A stretch of 64,000 nucleotides of DNA from Podocnemis expansa (lineage: Eukaryota; Chordata; Testudines; Podocnemididae): positions 35,887,877 through 35,951,876 of the forward strand of contig ML681992.1 in the NCBI GenBank assembly GCA_007922195.1, read 5' to 3'. Of the stretch, positions 45,753 through 58,584 are shown piece by piece; within the stretch, counting starts at the first letter, position 1, and each line of letters begins with the position of its first letter. The position numbers were made by a program, and so were the translations under genes. The notes beneath the pieces were generated by a model. It ran no database searches, had not been told where the DNA came from, and saw only the letters and a program-made list of their open reading frames with translations.

Positions 45753-46692
45753 CAATGTTCCCTCTAATTACTTGTCGCCTGTGTGCGCAAACAATTTCTT
45801 TGTGTGCACAAAAACATTTCTTTGTGAGCATCAATATTAGCACTATTGAATTTTTTTGTGCGCACTTTATTTTTTTGGGTGTAACACTCACGTGGCCAGA
45901 TTGAGTCTGTCTTGCAGGCGGCTCTGACCAGAGAGAGGGTGTGCACGGGAACACAGCAAGGAGAGCCTCTTTGTCCAAACCCCTAGAGTGACCACAAACA
46001 CACTGGGATAGCGCAGGGATTATGGGAATGGGGAAGGTTTATTTACAGAGGTGCAAAGGGGAAACCAACAGGGGAGATGGGGCAGCAGTAACACAGAGTA
46101 ACAGCTAACACAGGACCCTGTAAGGCCCAACAATGCAGCAGGCTGGAGGCAGACATGAGCTCTGCTTCTGCACCATGAGTTCAGGAGTCCCAGCACAGTT
46201 CCAGTCCAGAGTTCAGACCAGCAACTCCTAGTCTTTGGCGCCAGCACTTTCCCAGCACAAGAAAACCCTCTGATGCCTCTTTTGCTGGTCTCTGCAAACC
46301 CAGACCGGCACCCTCCCCACTTAACTAACTACAACCTCCCCCGAGTCCCAGGTGCTGTACTCATGGCCCCACAGCTCCAGATGGCCAGTCACTGGATGCT
46401 GCTCTGTCCTTGGGTGACTCTCCCCAGCACGGTGTCCTTCTGTGGGTGCTGGCCTGGCATCCCAGGTCAGCCACTCTGTCTTCCCTGGCTTCAGGCAGGG
46501 CCTCTCCCTCTGCTTCCTTCCCAGGCCTCTGGCTCCAGCTCCAGCCCCCCCTCCTCAACTCCACAAACCCTCTCCCAGAGGGCAAAAATTTAAAGGAATG
46601 ATGGTCCTTAAAACCCCAGGGGAGCTACATGTGTCCTCAGGTTTCATGACCTGTGTGCGTGCGCACATCCACACAGCTTAGAGGGAACAGTG
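45753..46692. mobile_element. hAT element, 940 bp, exact 8-bp duplication
   Basis: The first 15 bases CAATGTTCCCTCTAA pair with the last 15 TTAGAGGGAACAGTG with one mismatch. Both flanks are AACACAGC (45745-45752 and 46693-46700). The interior has a GC-rich block with no transposase. Short inverted words such as TGTGTGCGCAAAC and GTGTGCGTGCGCAC lie just inside the ends. Non-autonomous. Confidence 0.93.
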
Positions 46693-46717
46693 AACACAGC
46701 TATCCCTTTGGAACTGG
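46693..46717. repeat. Family B repeat, tail after the hAT element
   Basis: AACACAGCTATCCCTTTGGAACTGG is the rest of the family B tail, matching copies at 5740 and 44630. Confidence 0.85.
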
Positions 46718-46721
46718 ATAA

Positions 46722-47050
46722 AGTAAGTATCTGAAACTCAGTTCAGACAAGGCAGAAGTAATGCTACTGGGCTGGGAAAGGCTTACTCATTTATTTCTGG
46801 GACATTCCCTGAGATCAAGGGTTTCACAGTTTAGTGGTGCTCTTGCACCCTGTTCTGTCTCTGCAATTTCAAGTTGTAGTAGGGGCCAAAAGTTGCCTCT
46901 TCTGTTCTGTTTAGGTGGCTCTGACCTTCTGTTTTCTAACCTCACTACAGCAATCCAGGAGTCTGCAACTTCAAGATTAGATAATTTCAGTTCACATTAC
47001 TTGATTCAAACTTAAGAGCAGCTCAGAACCTGGAGCTGGTACAGAATACT
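46722..47050 (+). mobile_element. L2-like LINE fragment, reverse-transcriptase region
   Basis: Plus-strand translation in pieces gives LSSDKAEVMLLG near 46740-46775, ATSRLDNFSS near 46966-46995 and QNLELVQNTCRL near 47022. These match the L2 pattern LN-DKTEVLLVG ... VTSRLDYCNSLL ... LQLVQNAAARL. Frame breaks are present. It is a weak but ordered match. Confidence 0.6.
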
Positions 47051-50000
47051 TGTAGGCTGCAATAAGCATAAAAACTTTTGATAGTGGTGTCTTATGTCTT
47101 TCCAGGTGCATTTCAATTATTATTCTTATTTAATTTTTAATTTTTAATTTCTTTCTTTCTTTCTTTCTTTCTTTGTATTACAACAGCATTAAAACTCTCT
47201 AATTGTGGACCATGACTCTGTTGTACTAGGGGAGAACAAGCACAGAACAAAAACGTGGTGGCTTTGATTTTCACAAACCATTTTTTGTATTTTAATTTCC
47301 AAAGCTGGCTCTTGGGTGATTTTCTCTTCTGTCCCTCTTCAGTGTGATTCCTTTGGAAATGGTGATATAAATGTATGTCATGATGATGATATGCCAGTGT
47401 TTGGTATTTATTTTCTCTTGGGCCAAGCACATGAAATGTTGAGTTGGCGTGTGCTGCTCTCCAGCAGTACTGAGTAAATTCATTAGCATTTGGAGTGCAA
47501 GAAAAATCCACATAACAATGTCTTTGGATCACTCCAGGTAATCGCCTGAAAAGAACATTTGCAGAGTTTCAGAAAATCCATTAACTTCATATTCCCCATG
47601 CTACTTTAGGGAATGATGCCAGCATCTTTAAGGTTTAAAATCAGAAAATAATGACATTGATTTTCACAAAATAATGTCATTGATTTACATAAAAAGTGTT
47701 TTTTTAATGTTTTGCAGATTTGGGGGGGGGTTGGGATGGGGAATGCATCATTAGATTCATCCATCCCTACCGAGTTCACTCAGAGGAAATGAAATGGAAA
47801 TCTTTAAAAATCTGAATGAAGTTTTTGGTAGGAAGAAGAAATATTCCTTCAATACCACATTCTTCTGTTTGTGTGTTAGTTAGTTATAATAACTGTATGT
47901 GTTATGGGGAGATAGATATGTAAATACATATGCAGAAACGCACTATATGATGGCATGGTGTAAAGGTGGTAGCAGCATGAGTCTGCGATTGCATAATTCA
48001 TGAATTTTAAAACCAAGCATTCCTAACTGGGGAAAAAAAACATTCCAAGTATTCTGCATATGTCACATATGTTTTAGGAAGCATTTAACATTTTATTAGG
48101 ATTATTTTTCATGTCTTTCCACCTATAACACCATATGATTTAGTTACCATGAGTCCTTCATTGGGGGAACCAGACAAACCTGAAAATGAGCTAAAAGAAC
48201 TCTTGTGTACCTAACAATATATATTGCCTTACAGGGCTGATATTTCAGGCCCCTCTGAAGCTCAGAGCAAGTGTCAGCCCCACTAGGAATTTGGGAATGC
48301 CCCTTTTTCCAGTGATGAAAGGATGTGTTGTTGCCAGAATACAGAATTTAAAAGTGAGTTTATGTACATATAGAAAATTTATTCCTGCCCCAGGGCTAAA
48401 TCCTGCCCAATATGAATGTTAAACTTAAGTATTTTTGAAGGGGAAGTTTTCCTCCAGGAGAAGAAATAAACATATCTGAGGCAGGTTGATTTGAAGGGGG
48501 AGAATGGCAGTTGTTTGACGCTTAGAATGGTAGAATGAATCCCAAAGGAAACAGATTCGTAGGCAGAGGGAAAGCAAGGCAATCAAGTACATAAAAACCT
48601 CTGGTGAGTGGAAAGAAGAATAGCAAGAACGAAATTGCCCCACCACTGCCAAAAAAATCCTAGCCCATACAGAGCTTTGCATTGCACGAGATGGGACAAG
48701 AGTTGAGGCCTCTGTCAAGTTCGTGAGGGAGGTTCCCTATTATTATTATCTTTTAAGTGTGATGATGGATGCCAGAACTTAGCCCAGTGATGATGTCTTC
48801 ATTTATCACCTGGCTGTGGTAGTTTATTACATGACTATCACTTGCACATATGTGGCTTGGGAAGTGTGTGTGCATTCATGCATATATACCAGTTTAGTAT
48901 CTTGGGAAGCAGAGTTGGTGATTTAGTACATGGCATTTTCTGGCATTTAACTCTGTTCAGATACTGTTTGGGATAACTGTACTCCTAGGGGAGCAGCTTT
49001 TTGGATGAGGTATAAAACAGATTCTGTCCACTTATCATGAAAATAGCCACAGCATTTTTGTAAGATTATACTCAGGGTCCTGGCCAAATTTTGGTGAAAC
49101 TCAGAAAATTACATTCTCTGGGATAAAATGCCACTGAAATTTCTATTACAAATATTATTATTCTTTTTCTGTCCTGAACCATTGTAAAATGGCCCTGTAC
49201 ACTGTTAAGTCCCTGCTGTGTTGAACCCAGAGCTGTCTGCATTTCAGTAGTAAACTAAATTGTCCTTTATCTATAGTACTTCAGAGAAATGGTATTAGAT
49301 TAGATTAATCAAGCCACATTCAGCCACCCTTACTCAGATTGCATTATTTTAGATGCAGTCCAATGACTTCAACAGCACTACTTGCAGACTAAACTGCTGT
49401 TCATGGTGAGGATGGGTAGCAGAGTCTTGCTGTTCTTGTTTGTAATGTGGTTGAAGATCTTCAAATGGAGAAATGGAAATTACAATTATATTTAAAATAA
49501 TTTAAAGTAAAAACCACATCCAATATAAGGTAGATTTAAAGAAAAAAAATCCTGGAGTGTTCAAAGCCAGCTTTAAGGTAGTTCATCATGTCAGCTGGGA
49601 TGGCCTGAACAAAACAGACATCACATCAACCATTGTAATGGCATCAAATCCAGAAAAGACAGTCGCATGATATTTGGTTTTCCACAAATAACAAACTGAG
49701 TCAGAAGGTTGAATTCCACCCAATAAAGAATGGGAAACAGTGTCTCAATCAAAAATATAGATAGTGGCAGCTTGCTCCCCAGAGCTCATTAAATAGCAGC
49801 TTTTGGCTGTACTTGTAGGATAGCAATCTGACAGCTGGAAAAGAGATAACATTAGTACAGTGGTACTCAGTATCATTCTCTGTAGTTTGCTACCAGAACA
49901 TTAGAATCTATGAAGAATTAAGAACAGATCCCAATTTTCTGTGCTCTCTAGCTCCCCTATTTTAACTTTATCTCCTTCACTGTTGTTCATTCCTCCTAGC

Positions 50001-50278
50001 ATGAAGTCAACAGATTTAACCAGTGAATCTCCCACTCTTTTCTATAGGTAATTTATGAAGATTCTCAGTAATACTGACCCCAGTGTTCACTCTTGCAAAC
50101 TACTTCTTCCAAATTTAATACAGTACTAAAAATATTCAAACTTTGTCACTGTTCCATCTTGCACAGAGCCTTGGAGATACCAGCATTAGGGTGAATGACA
50201 GAAATACTTCCATTTCCTGCTAGCCTGGAACCTTTATACTTCCACACAAGCTCTCCCCCCTCAGTAGTCTGTCTAAAT
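47051..50278. other. No gene seen in about 3.2 kb
   Basis: Contains a (CTTT)6 run at 47151-47174 and an AT-rich tract before it, plus a weak amniote fold-back trace near 49330-49390 (CCAATGACTTCAACAGCACTAC). The overlapping frames at 47137-47532 and 48379-48718 have no domain. Confidence 0.5.
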
Positions 50279-50465
50279 CAGAGGTTTTCAAACTTAGGGT
50301 CAAGACCAAGTACTGAGTCCCAGACCCTCAGGCACTGGGTCACAGCACCTCCTGCTGCAGCTGCTAAAAGACTAGAATGCATTGCTCAAAGATGTAAATG
50401 TTGGGTCATGGGCATAAATGATTTTTTTCAACTGGGTCCCAAGAAAAAAAGTTTGAAAACCAATG
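50279..50465. mobile_element. Charlie-like hAT element (187 bp)
   Basis: It starts CAGAGGTTTTCAAACTTAGG and ends AAGTTTGAAAACCAATG, inverted repeats of the Charlie type. Flanks GTCTAAAT (50271-50278) and GTCTAACC (50466-50473) share six of eight bases. Non-autonomous. Confidence 0.85.
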
Positions 50466-50473
50466 GTCTAACC

Positions 50474-53171
50474 AATAGCTCTTGGAAGCCATAATTCATT
50501 CTATATGTCCCATGCTATTAGTTTTACCAAAACCACATTTTGCAGCTCTCTAGATAAATCTTATTAAAACACCTTATAATGCCAAGGTATGATGTACTAA
50601 ATATGCAATGAATCATGCATAAATTGCATGCCTAAAATGGGTAACTGTGCACACAAATGCAAATCAATATGGAAGTCTGCACTGAATGCCCATTTATTTA
50701 TTTTACACAGTAACTCAGTACATCCACTATGTTCTTATTGTCCACCAAAATTGTCTATCCTATCAAAAAGTGGTATCTCTTCAGTGGGCCATGGCCTGCT
50801 ACATTCTGCCTACTGTTTAGCTTGCTGTGTCTTCAAATTAATTTCTTCATTATCTTCTCTAGTATGTTAAAGTAATTGGCGCAGGTATATCCGGATTTCC
50901 TTTTCTTTCCACTTCATACTGGTATTGCATTTGACCTTCTCATGTCCTCAAATACTCAGTCAGTTCATTTGTATTCTCGGCCTATAGGAGTCTTAGATTA
51001 AAGAACTGATTACAAATTTTCCAAGGTCATGCTAACAATTAGCACTCAGGTTCCCAGAACTGGCTGGATGGCTGACTCACTAGCTATCCTGATCTGTACT
51101 ATTTCTATCCTAACTCATATTAAGAATGTAATGAGGCACTCTGTTAAATTAATTGTGTATATGTACAATTAATTTTTATATGTATGTACAGAACCTAACA
51201 CTGTAGAGCATTCATAGACTCTAAGGTCAGAAGGGACCAGTATGATCATCTAGTCTGACCTCCTGCATTCATCTGAGTAAGGCCTCCATCTGCTACCCCA
51301 CTAGAAATAATATTTATTATTATTATATTATTTATTAGATTCGTTGATTGATTGTGTCAGTAATGATAGTAGAAAGAAAACAGTCCTTGCTCCCAAAGCC
51401 TAGAGTTTAACAAGATAAATAAACAAAAAACAGCAGAAATGAGTGCAGGTGATTGGCAGCTTCCTGTCTTGTTTTATGTTAGATTGCAACCAACAATGGT
51501 AGCTAGGCATCAAACTGTAGGCCCCCTTTCATTCCATTCTTATACTGTACTTGTGTATGGTGCTTGAGACTATATGTGGCTGTGTCAGAGAATCCATTGT
51601 CATAAATCCAATGGCAAATTACAAGCACAAATTTGGCTTTGCTGCTAGAATGTCTTGGCTGTTAGAATTTTTGTGTGTCAGTTATAGACAGCTCTAAGTT
51701 ACAGAGAAGAAAAATAAATTGGCATAGCTTGGAGACAAGAGGCACTAAACACCCAGATGCTGACATTTCTTCTCTTAGACCTATCTCATGCAAGTTATAA
51801 GAACTAAAATGTATTTAAGGTCCCAGGGGAGTTGAGGATCCCCAGCTTGAAGAACACAAAAATATGTAGAAGGAAATAAATATTTGAACATGCTATATTT
51901 AAGAATATATGCCATTAGGGAGTTAAAAACAGGAAACCACTCTTACCTCAGACAGCAAAAGGATTGATCCAAAGCTCATTGACTCATTCAGAGTATTTTG
52001 CTAATTTTAACTGTCTTTGGATTACGCCCAGTAAACCATGAAGAAGAATCAGATGGTGGTCCCCTCCTCGTCCCTCCCCCACTAAACAAATTAATATTTT
52101 TCAACAGATTTCAGACAGCAATATATGAGATGATGCAGTTTATTCCTATATATCAGAATGGAAAATAAAAGTGGTATCTCGTATGTCCCTGTGCAGAAAC
52201 TACTTCCAAATATTGTCTTTTTCATGGTAACTGCTGTACCAGGAGACCTGATTCAATCAGCCACAGCTTCTTTTTCTGATCTGAAGCTATACAAAACAGG
52301 TTTTCCAAGTAATTTTTAATTCTGGGCAAAGGAAGATGGCTGTCCTATAGGAAATATCACAGCAAACTCCTATATTTTATTGTGCAGTAAAGTTTTATTT
52401 ATTCACAAAGTAACAATGAAAACCTATGAAGGGATTCAGGACATTGAAAGGCCAAATGATTCTATTCATTCTTGTCTTAAGTTTTATTTTCAGGAGCAAA
52501 TCTCTGAGGAGATATGTCTTCTCCTTTCCCAGAACAGCAGTTTAGCAAAAATAGGTTAGCGCAGTAGTCTCCTTACACTTAAAACAAGCATTTTTGAGCA
52601 ACTGGGGTTTGGCATGAATGCCACTACAACAAGCCCATGTGTGACACTATACAGTTAAACTGGGGCCTGATCCAAAGGCCTTTGCAGTAAATGGTTATCT
52701 TTCCATTGACCTAGGTGGGCACTGAATCAAGCATATGGTTGTCAGATAGAATGAACTCCTGAATCTTTACTTAAAATGCCTAGGGACACACACCATTAGC
52801 AAGTTCTAATTACCCCATTTATACTGTTTATTTATTCATTTTTATTTATAACACTTACCAAGAATTCTAGACATTTAATGAAATGTAAAGGATACAGTAC
52901 AAAAACTTGTGTAGATAATACAATGCCTTCCTCCCAGTTTAATAAAATAATAATCATCCAATAACAAATTGGTCTCTTTTCTTAGCCCCCAGACCAGCTT
53001 CTGTACAAAAAGCCAAGAAAAAATGGCAGATAAGTAAAATGAGACACAAGGATAGTAAGTGATTTTCCTATGAGCTGCTGATCTAGCTTATTAAGCTCCA
53101 GTTTGGTATCAAGGGGTGCTGGATTCTGTTTTTGACACTGCACAAATCAGTTGGGCACATCTCAAATTTTT
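50474..53171. other. No gene seen in about 2.7 kb
   Basis: Contains a CR1 3' end at 51207-51290 and a MIR-like stretch at 51300-51430. MIR- or L2-like wording is also seen near 52830-53110. No coding exon is visible. Confidence 0.5.
51207..51290 (-). mobile_element. CR1 LINE 3'-terminal fragment
   Basis: CATAGACTCTAAGGTCAGAAGGG and ATGATCATCTAGTCTGACCTCC are the reversed CR1 3' end. Confidence 0.8.
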
Positions 53172-53179
53172 GGTCTATA

Positions 53180-53365
53180 CAGGGGTGGCCAAACTTATGG
53201 AACTCAAGAGCCACACAAGTTGATTGTTAAACCTTAAAGAGCCACACTGAGGCATATAACCATATGCTTTTACCCACTAAACTGATTTGCTGACATTCTT
53301 TCAGGAGCCACACTTTTTCATTAAGAGCCACATGCGGCTCCCAAGCCACAGTTTGGGCATGCCTG
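53180..53365. mobile_element. Charlie-like hAT element (186 bp)
   Basis: It starts CAGGGGTGGCCAAACTTATGG and ends CACAGTTTGGGCATGCCTG. Flanks are GTCTATA (53173-53179) and GTCTATTA (53366-53373), an 8-bp duplication with one base lost on the left. The interior repeats AAGAGCCACA, which can pair with itself only weakly. No transposase. Confidence 0.8.
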
Positions 53366-54043
53366 GTCTATTAACTTTAGATGACTCAGGTTACAAGTGC
53401 CCCAACTAACAACTGAACAATTAAAGGCAATGGACACTGCACCACTGAAAGTCACATGTCATCTCAAGTTCGGCATGCCAAACTGGGGAAGCAAAGATCA
53501 AGTGGCTGCTTTTGAAAACAGTGGGTTTAACCTCAATGTTCTGTGGTTTTCTCAGCTGTAAACAAAGCATTTTTTGTTTCTTTCAAAAGAGTGCTGGGAG
53601 GTATAACTAAATAGTATTTGTAGAATATTATTAAGGCTATCCAGTGACAGATGTTGGATAAAATTCAGAACATCCTTTGATCATTTCTCTAGTCGAGGAA
53701 ATAGCCTTTGTCATCATGGGCCAGGCCTTAGCTCCTTTCTTCTCTAGACTAGGAAGCATTTTGGTGGAGAGTAGGAGAAATTCAATCATCACCTTCTTTA
53801 TGGAAAAATGGATACAAATTTATCAAGCCCTGCATTAGGATCATGCACATCTCAGGCACTCCCTATGGGATGTATCCTTCTTGCATATTTCCTATACAAT
53901 GCATAGAACAAATACTATTTTTGGAAACTTTTCAGGAGCTAAGTGATCTCACCTCTTTGCCCAAATGCCAGTTCCAGGCATGACTCATCAACAAAACCAA
54001 CATACTAGTGTTAGGGTACAAGTACATATTAGTTTATATAAGT

Positions 54044-54438
54044 CAGGAGTGTCAAACTCATTTGCTACGGCAGGCCAGATTTGACTTAAATGAACTTCAA
54101 ATGGACCGTACATAACATAAATCAAGATACTATGACACTCTCCTGGTATTGCAGAGTGCTGGGTATGCAAGATTGTGTGCCGTGAGGCTACATTCTCTCT
54201 CTCTGTTAGGGGAACAGTGTGGTCTCATGAAGTATTGTCTCGCATACACAGGACTCTGTGAAGTCATGAGACTTGATGCTCTCATGGCATCCCAGAGCAC
54301 TGGCTATGAGAGACCACACACATGCTCTTTCTCTCTGTTAGGGAGAGAGTGTGGTCTTGTGCAGATCACAGTCAGGGCCCAGATGGATGAGGTTTAAGGG
54401 CTGCATTTAACATGTGACCCACATGTTTGACAGCCCTG
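54044..54438. mobile_element. Charlie-like hAT element (395 bp)
   Basis: It starts CAGGAGTGTCAAACTCATTTG and ends CACATGTTTGACAGCCCTG, with complementary ends. A target duplication is not clear (ATATAAGT and AATAAATA). The interior contains a partial direct duplication: TCTCTCTCTCTGTTAGGGGAACAGTGTGG and TTTCTCTCTGTTAGGGAGAGAGTGTGG. Confidence 0.75.
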
Positions 54439-56150
54439 AATAAATATTTAGGCCTGTGTATTTGCCTGATGTGGGATTTTGGCACTCTGAGCCTGCTTGA
54501 AAATCAAGGTCTCTGAGTTATATAGGTTAGCAAAGAGCAAACACATAGTGTGTTCCTCTTGTCTGTTTGCAATTAGATGGACTTTTTCATTATTGCTATG
54601 AAAAGATAAGGAATGCAGTTAAAATGTTTCAAGGTGCAGTGAAGGTGTGATATATGAATTTGCAACTCAGAAGGTTCTGACTCCCCTTCAAGGCAGATGC
54701 CAGAGCAAAGCCAAGCAACTGGCTGGGAAAGTGAGGGGGGAGAGTGTTAAAAAGAAACAAACAGAAGGCCTTAAATTGCCCATTGCCAAGATGTGGCCTG
54801 CTTCCTGCCCCTCCAATAGAATACAAAAAGGGTTGTTCCAAAGCCCCCAGGCCCAAACCCTCCAAAATGGAATATAACCATAGTTTGAAAGGGGTGGTAT
54901 TGGGTGGGAAAAACCTACAGCTATAATTAGGGTTTTCAAGAACAGGGAGGGGGAGAAGGGTTTCATTGGTGCAAGGAGTCATCGTCACGGAAAGAGGGCA
55001 TCCTATGGGGCTACCGAATTAGGACTGGGGGGAGAGGAACTCTATTGTCATACAGAAAAATAAAGCCAACTAGTATGGAAGGCATGGAGATACAGTTCTG
55101 GTTTTAAGCTTTCAATGTAACTCTCAATAAACCCTTCCTGGAGTACCTGCAGATTGGACCCTGGACTGTTGCTTTTTGGTCAGCTGTGTCTGGGAACTGA
55201 GAGGGGACTGCGTGGGGAAGCCTAACAACTAGAACAAACTAGAACAAAAGCTGTTTGGAGCTACGACAAGTCCAACATTAGGAAAATACAAAGCAAAGTC
55301 TACCTCAGTTTTGAATCTCCATATTCTCAAAATACCTCGTTTGATTTCTCCTATATTTTACATAAAGATTCTGCCCTGAGCTAAGGACCTGCATGGAAAA
55401 TTTTGGGCAGTTCAACTCAGCTGTTGGGAGGAGGTGTCACAATACAAGCTGTAATAGGAAGCTATCTTCAGTCTGAACTAGTATGGATACAGACTAGTAA
55501 TAAAAAATTTTCAAGTAACTCCGAATGTGATAACAGCAAGATAATAATCCTGTAGAGAAAAAAAAAGTAGAAAGCTATTGAGATAAGGAACAACAGATTA
55601 AAAGCAGGCTGGGATCTGGAAACAATAAGAAGATCACAGGAAAAAATATCACTGTAGACTACAGTGGTTTAAATTATGCCTGATATGAAAGTACTTTGTT
55701 CCCATTGTGTTGGAGGATGCTGTTTTTTTCTCTGAAACTTTCTGCTTGTTGTTCAGTGTATAGATGGATTAATTAACATTCATTTCATGAATTGGTTAAT
55801 TATGATTTGGAGTCTTTTGTGAAATTAACAATGCAGCCTGTTCCTATAGACCACTTTTCATGCATGCAGCACAGAACGAGACAGAAACAATATAGTTGGA
55901 AATAATGGAAACAGACTGAGGTAACTAGGCTGACGCACAGCTAAATAGTTTTTTTAATGAGATTTGAAGAGGGAGAGGGAGGTGGTGTGACAAGGGTCAT
56001 CTGAGAGAGTGAGTGCCAGAGCAGAGGTGCGAGAATAGAGAGTGCTGGTAAACTGAGATTAGGAAGAGTTAGATAACAAAATTCCATACCAGGTATCCTG
56101 AAAAAACATTAACATGGTGCCAATGAGAGTACTAGTCTTAAATGTATCAC
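54439..56150. other. LTR-like block and plain sequence, no gene seen
   Basis: A block from about 54645 to 55228 has CAATAAACCCTTCCTGGAG (AATAAA at 55126-55131) followed by CCCTGGACTGTTGC and ends in CCTAACA. It resembles the R-U5 end of an LTR, but the two edges do not show a matching target duplication. The overlapping frames at 54629-54988 are on both strands. The rest is plain. Confidence 0.35.
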
Positions 56151-56240
56151 ACAAAGTGGGTTGTGGCCCACAAAAGCTTATACTTTTAATTGTGTTAGTC
56201 TTTAAGGTGCCACAGGACTCTCATTGTTTTAGTCTTACAT
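56151..56240. repeat. Half copy of a family B-related repeat
   Basis: CAAAGTGGGTTGTGGCCCAC, AAAAGCTTATACTTTTAATTG and GTTAGTCTTTAAGGTGCCACAGGACTC are the right arm of a B-type fold-back. Confidence 0.7.
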
Positions 56241-57918
56241 GGTTTTAGATGATATGTGAAAATTTCCTTGGGGCACATGTTCTTCCTTCCCTCTCCTTTT
56301 CTTGCCGTTTCTGTCTCAAGTGAAGTTCCTGATGCTCTCTCCTTCAAAAGGCAAACCAGATCCCCTATTCTGTATCCCAGCTACAGCTTTTTAGGTGTCC
56401 ATGAGGGGACAACATGGACACAGGAAGCCATAGATCTAATACAACCCTTCTGTCAGATGGAGTCAGCAATGATAAAGGCTGGGTTCAATATCTTGGTGCT
56501 GCTTTTAAACAATACAACACACAACCAGCTCAAGCCTCCACAGAGTAATCTAGGATAATCACACACTACTCCTTGTATGATTCTAGAGGCAACACTTCCC
56601 ATATCACACATGCGAAGTCTGAGTATAGTAAAGAAACAATTAAAAAGAGGAATGTAACCTGGCATTAACTTGGGAATACACCACAATCAGGATCCAGAAG
56701 CATAGCAAAACACCCACCCCAGATATGTTGGGCAGTGTCTTTTGCTTCAGGTTGTTAAGTCCAACAAAAAAAAGGTCCTTTCACATGCTCCTCTCTCCTT
56801 CCTCTACTCCACCCCACCCCACTCAGAGTTTTTGTCTTGCAGCTTACTTTAGTGGTTAATCACCCTGATATGAGTTCACCTCCCATCCCAAAATGGGAGA
56901 GAGAAGAAAGGCTCCTTGTTCATTCCACTCTCTGGGCACTCACTCTGGCATAGCCTGTTTCACTAGCCACTCTGCACCCTCTGGGTATTATCTTGCTTGC
57001 TGCTTTTAGCCATTTTCAGGTCTTTGCAGGAACTTAGAATAACGAGGCAACCTAGAAGAGGGGTTAGACAGTGAACACCCTAAGTGAGCCTGGCTCTACA
57101 CCTTAAGTGAGCATGTTTCTCTCCCTGAAATATGCTGAAGTGGAAGCCTGTGAAAAACAGGAAATCTGGATACACTTTAGAACCTCAGCTTTGGGAAATT
57201 ACATAGTTAGACTACCAACTAAAAACACATGTTTACCAATTTCTTTTGTGACATGTCTCTGTAACTCCTACTTTGCCGAGTGATTGATTTGGTCAGTCAG
57301 CTATGTAACATTTTTCTTAGTTGACATGTTTCTATAACTTTTGGGGTATAAGAGGGAGGTAGTGAGGCTGAGTCAGTGGACCACTTGGGGACATGTTGAA
57401 AGATCTCCAGGACAGATGGAAGGATTGACCATCCAGATATTTGCGACTGAATCACACAAAGACTGCCTCAGACTTTTGGGGGTAACTATCAAGTACCCTG
57501 ACTTTTGGGGTGCTCTACTACCTATTGTATGTGTATGTGCTTAAGACTGATAAATGGAGACTGAGGCCAAGGGATCCAGTGGGAATGACTGGAGGCCAAT
57601 AAAGTAAAGCTTTGAAGTTAAAGCACTTGGTTTGAATTTGTCTTTGTCAGTCATGTAGCAGGAATCTGTACGTTGTTTCCTTGGTTTATGTCCTAATACC
57701 AACTTGTGGAGATTAAAAGTTACTAGGTTTAGGAACACTGCCTAACAGTCTTACCTCTTAGCATAGCTTTCAGTGGGAGGCCCTCATAGCTATTGCAATT
57801 CAAGCAGTTTCTTTCAGCAGATGCAAGCTCCTAAAGCATGTCTAGTGCTTAGACCCGCTTACCAGGGAATTCTGCTCTAAGGATGTACAACAAAAAACCT
57901 CTCAATTAAAATTCACAT
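56241..57918. other. Plain sequence with one LTR-like block, no gene seen
   Basis: A block at about 57240-57750 has GGGGTATAAGAGGG (TATA at 57347) and, about 250 bp later, GGCCAATAAAGTAAAGC (AATAAA at 57598). The spacing fits a promoter and polyadenylation signal of an LTR. No clean ends or duplication were identified. The frames at 56256-56686 have no domain. Confidence 0.35.
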
Positions 57919-58278
57919 GGTATGTCTACACTGGAGGCTCTGTTAAATCAACCTAACAAGGTCGACTTTAAGTTGACCTTGTTAAATTGGCCTAGATAGT
58001 CCACATCGAGAACTCCTGTCGGCTGCCTGCGTCCACACTGGCAGATGCTAGGTCGACAGAGGACTGGTGCGTTGTGGGTACCTGTCCCACACTGCAATGG
58101 AGAAGTTCCCCTTGGAGGCCAATTAGGTCAACTTAAGGGCTTTCCCTGTCTACATTAGCTTTAGTCAACTTAAAGAAGTGCTTAAGTTGACTTAATAAAA
58201 GCCCAGTGTGGCCACAGGAATCTGTAGGTCTACTTAACCTTCCTTAAGTCAACCTAAGGCTCCATTGTAGATGTACCC
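57919..58278. mobile_element. Family C element (AAGTCGACTT words)
   Basis: Ends GGTATGTCTACACTGGAGG and CTCCATTGTAGATGTACCC are inverted. The interior has AACAAGGTCGACTTTAAGTTGACC and AGTCAACTTAAAGAAGTGCTTAAGTTGAC words. No coding capacity. Confidence 0.8.
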
Positions 58279-58584
58279 AAAGAGCTTTGTTGTTATACAC
58301 TGGAGAGGCAGAAAGCTCAAGTGATAGTCACCAGGTTCTTCAACTCCACTGGGCTTTGGCATCCCCTGTTCCCTGCCCAGCAACTGCAGTATAGTTGAGG
58401 CTGAGTTTTTCAATCAGAATATGTCAACCACAGTTCCACTACCTTTAATTCACTCAACAAGGATAACAACTTCTGATTATCCCTGCCCCTTAATAACAAA
58501 GTGACTTGTGATCCCACACCAGCCAAAAGTAATCATTTATGCAAAGCAGCCCCATCACACTAGGCAAAGTAAATGTGTCTATGT

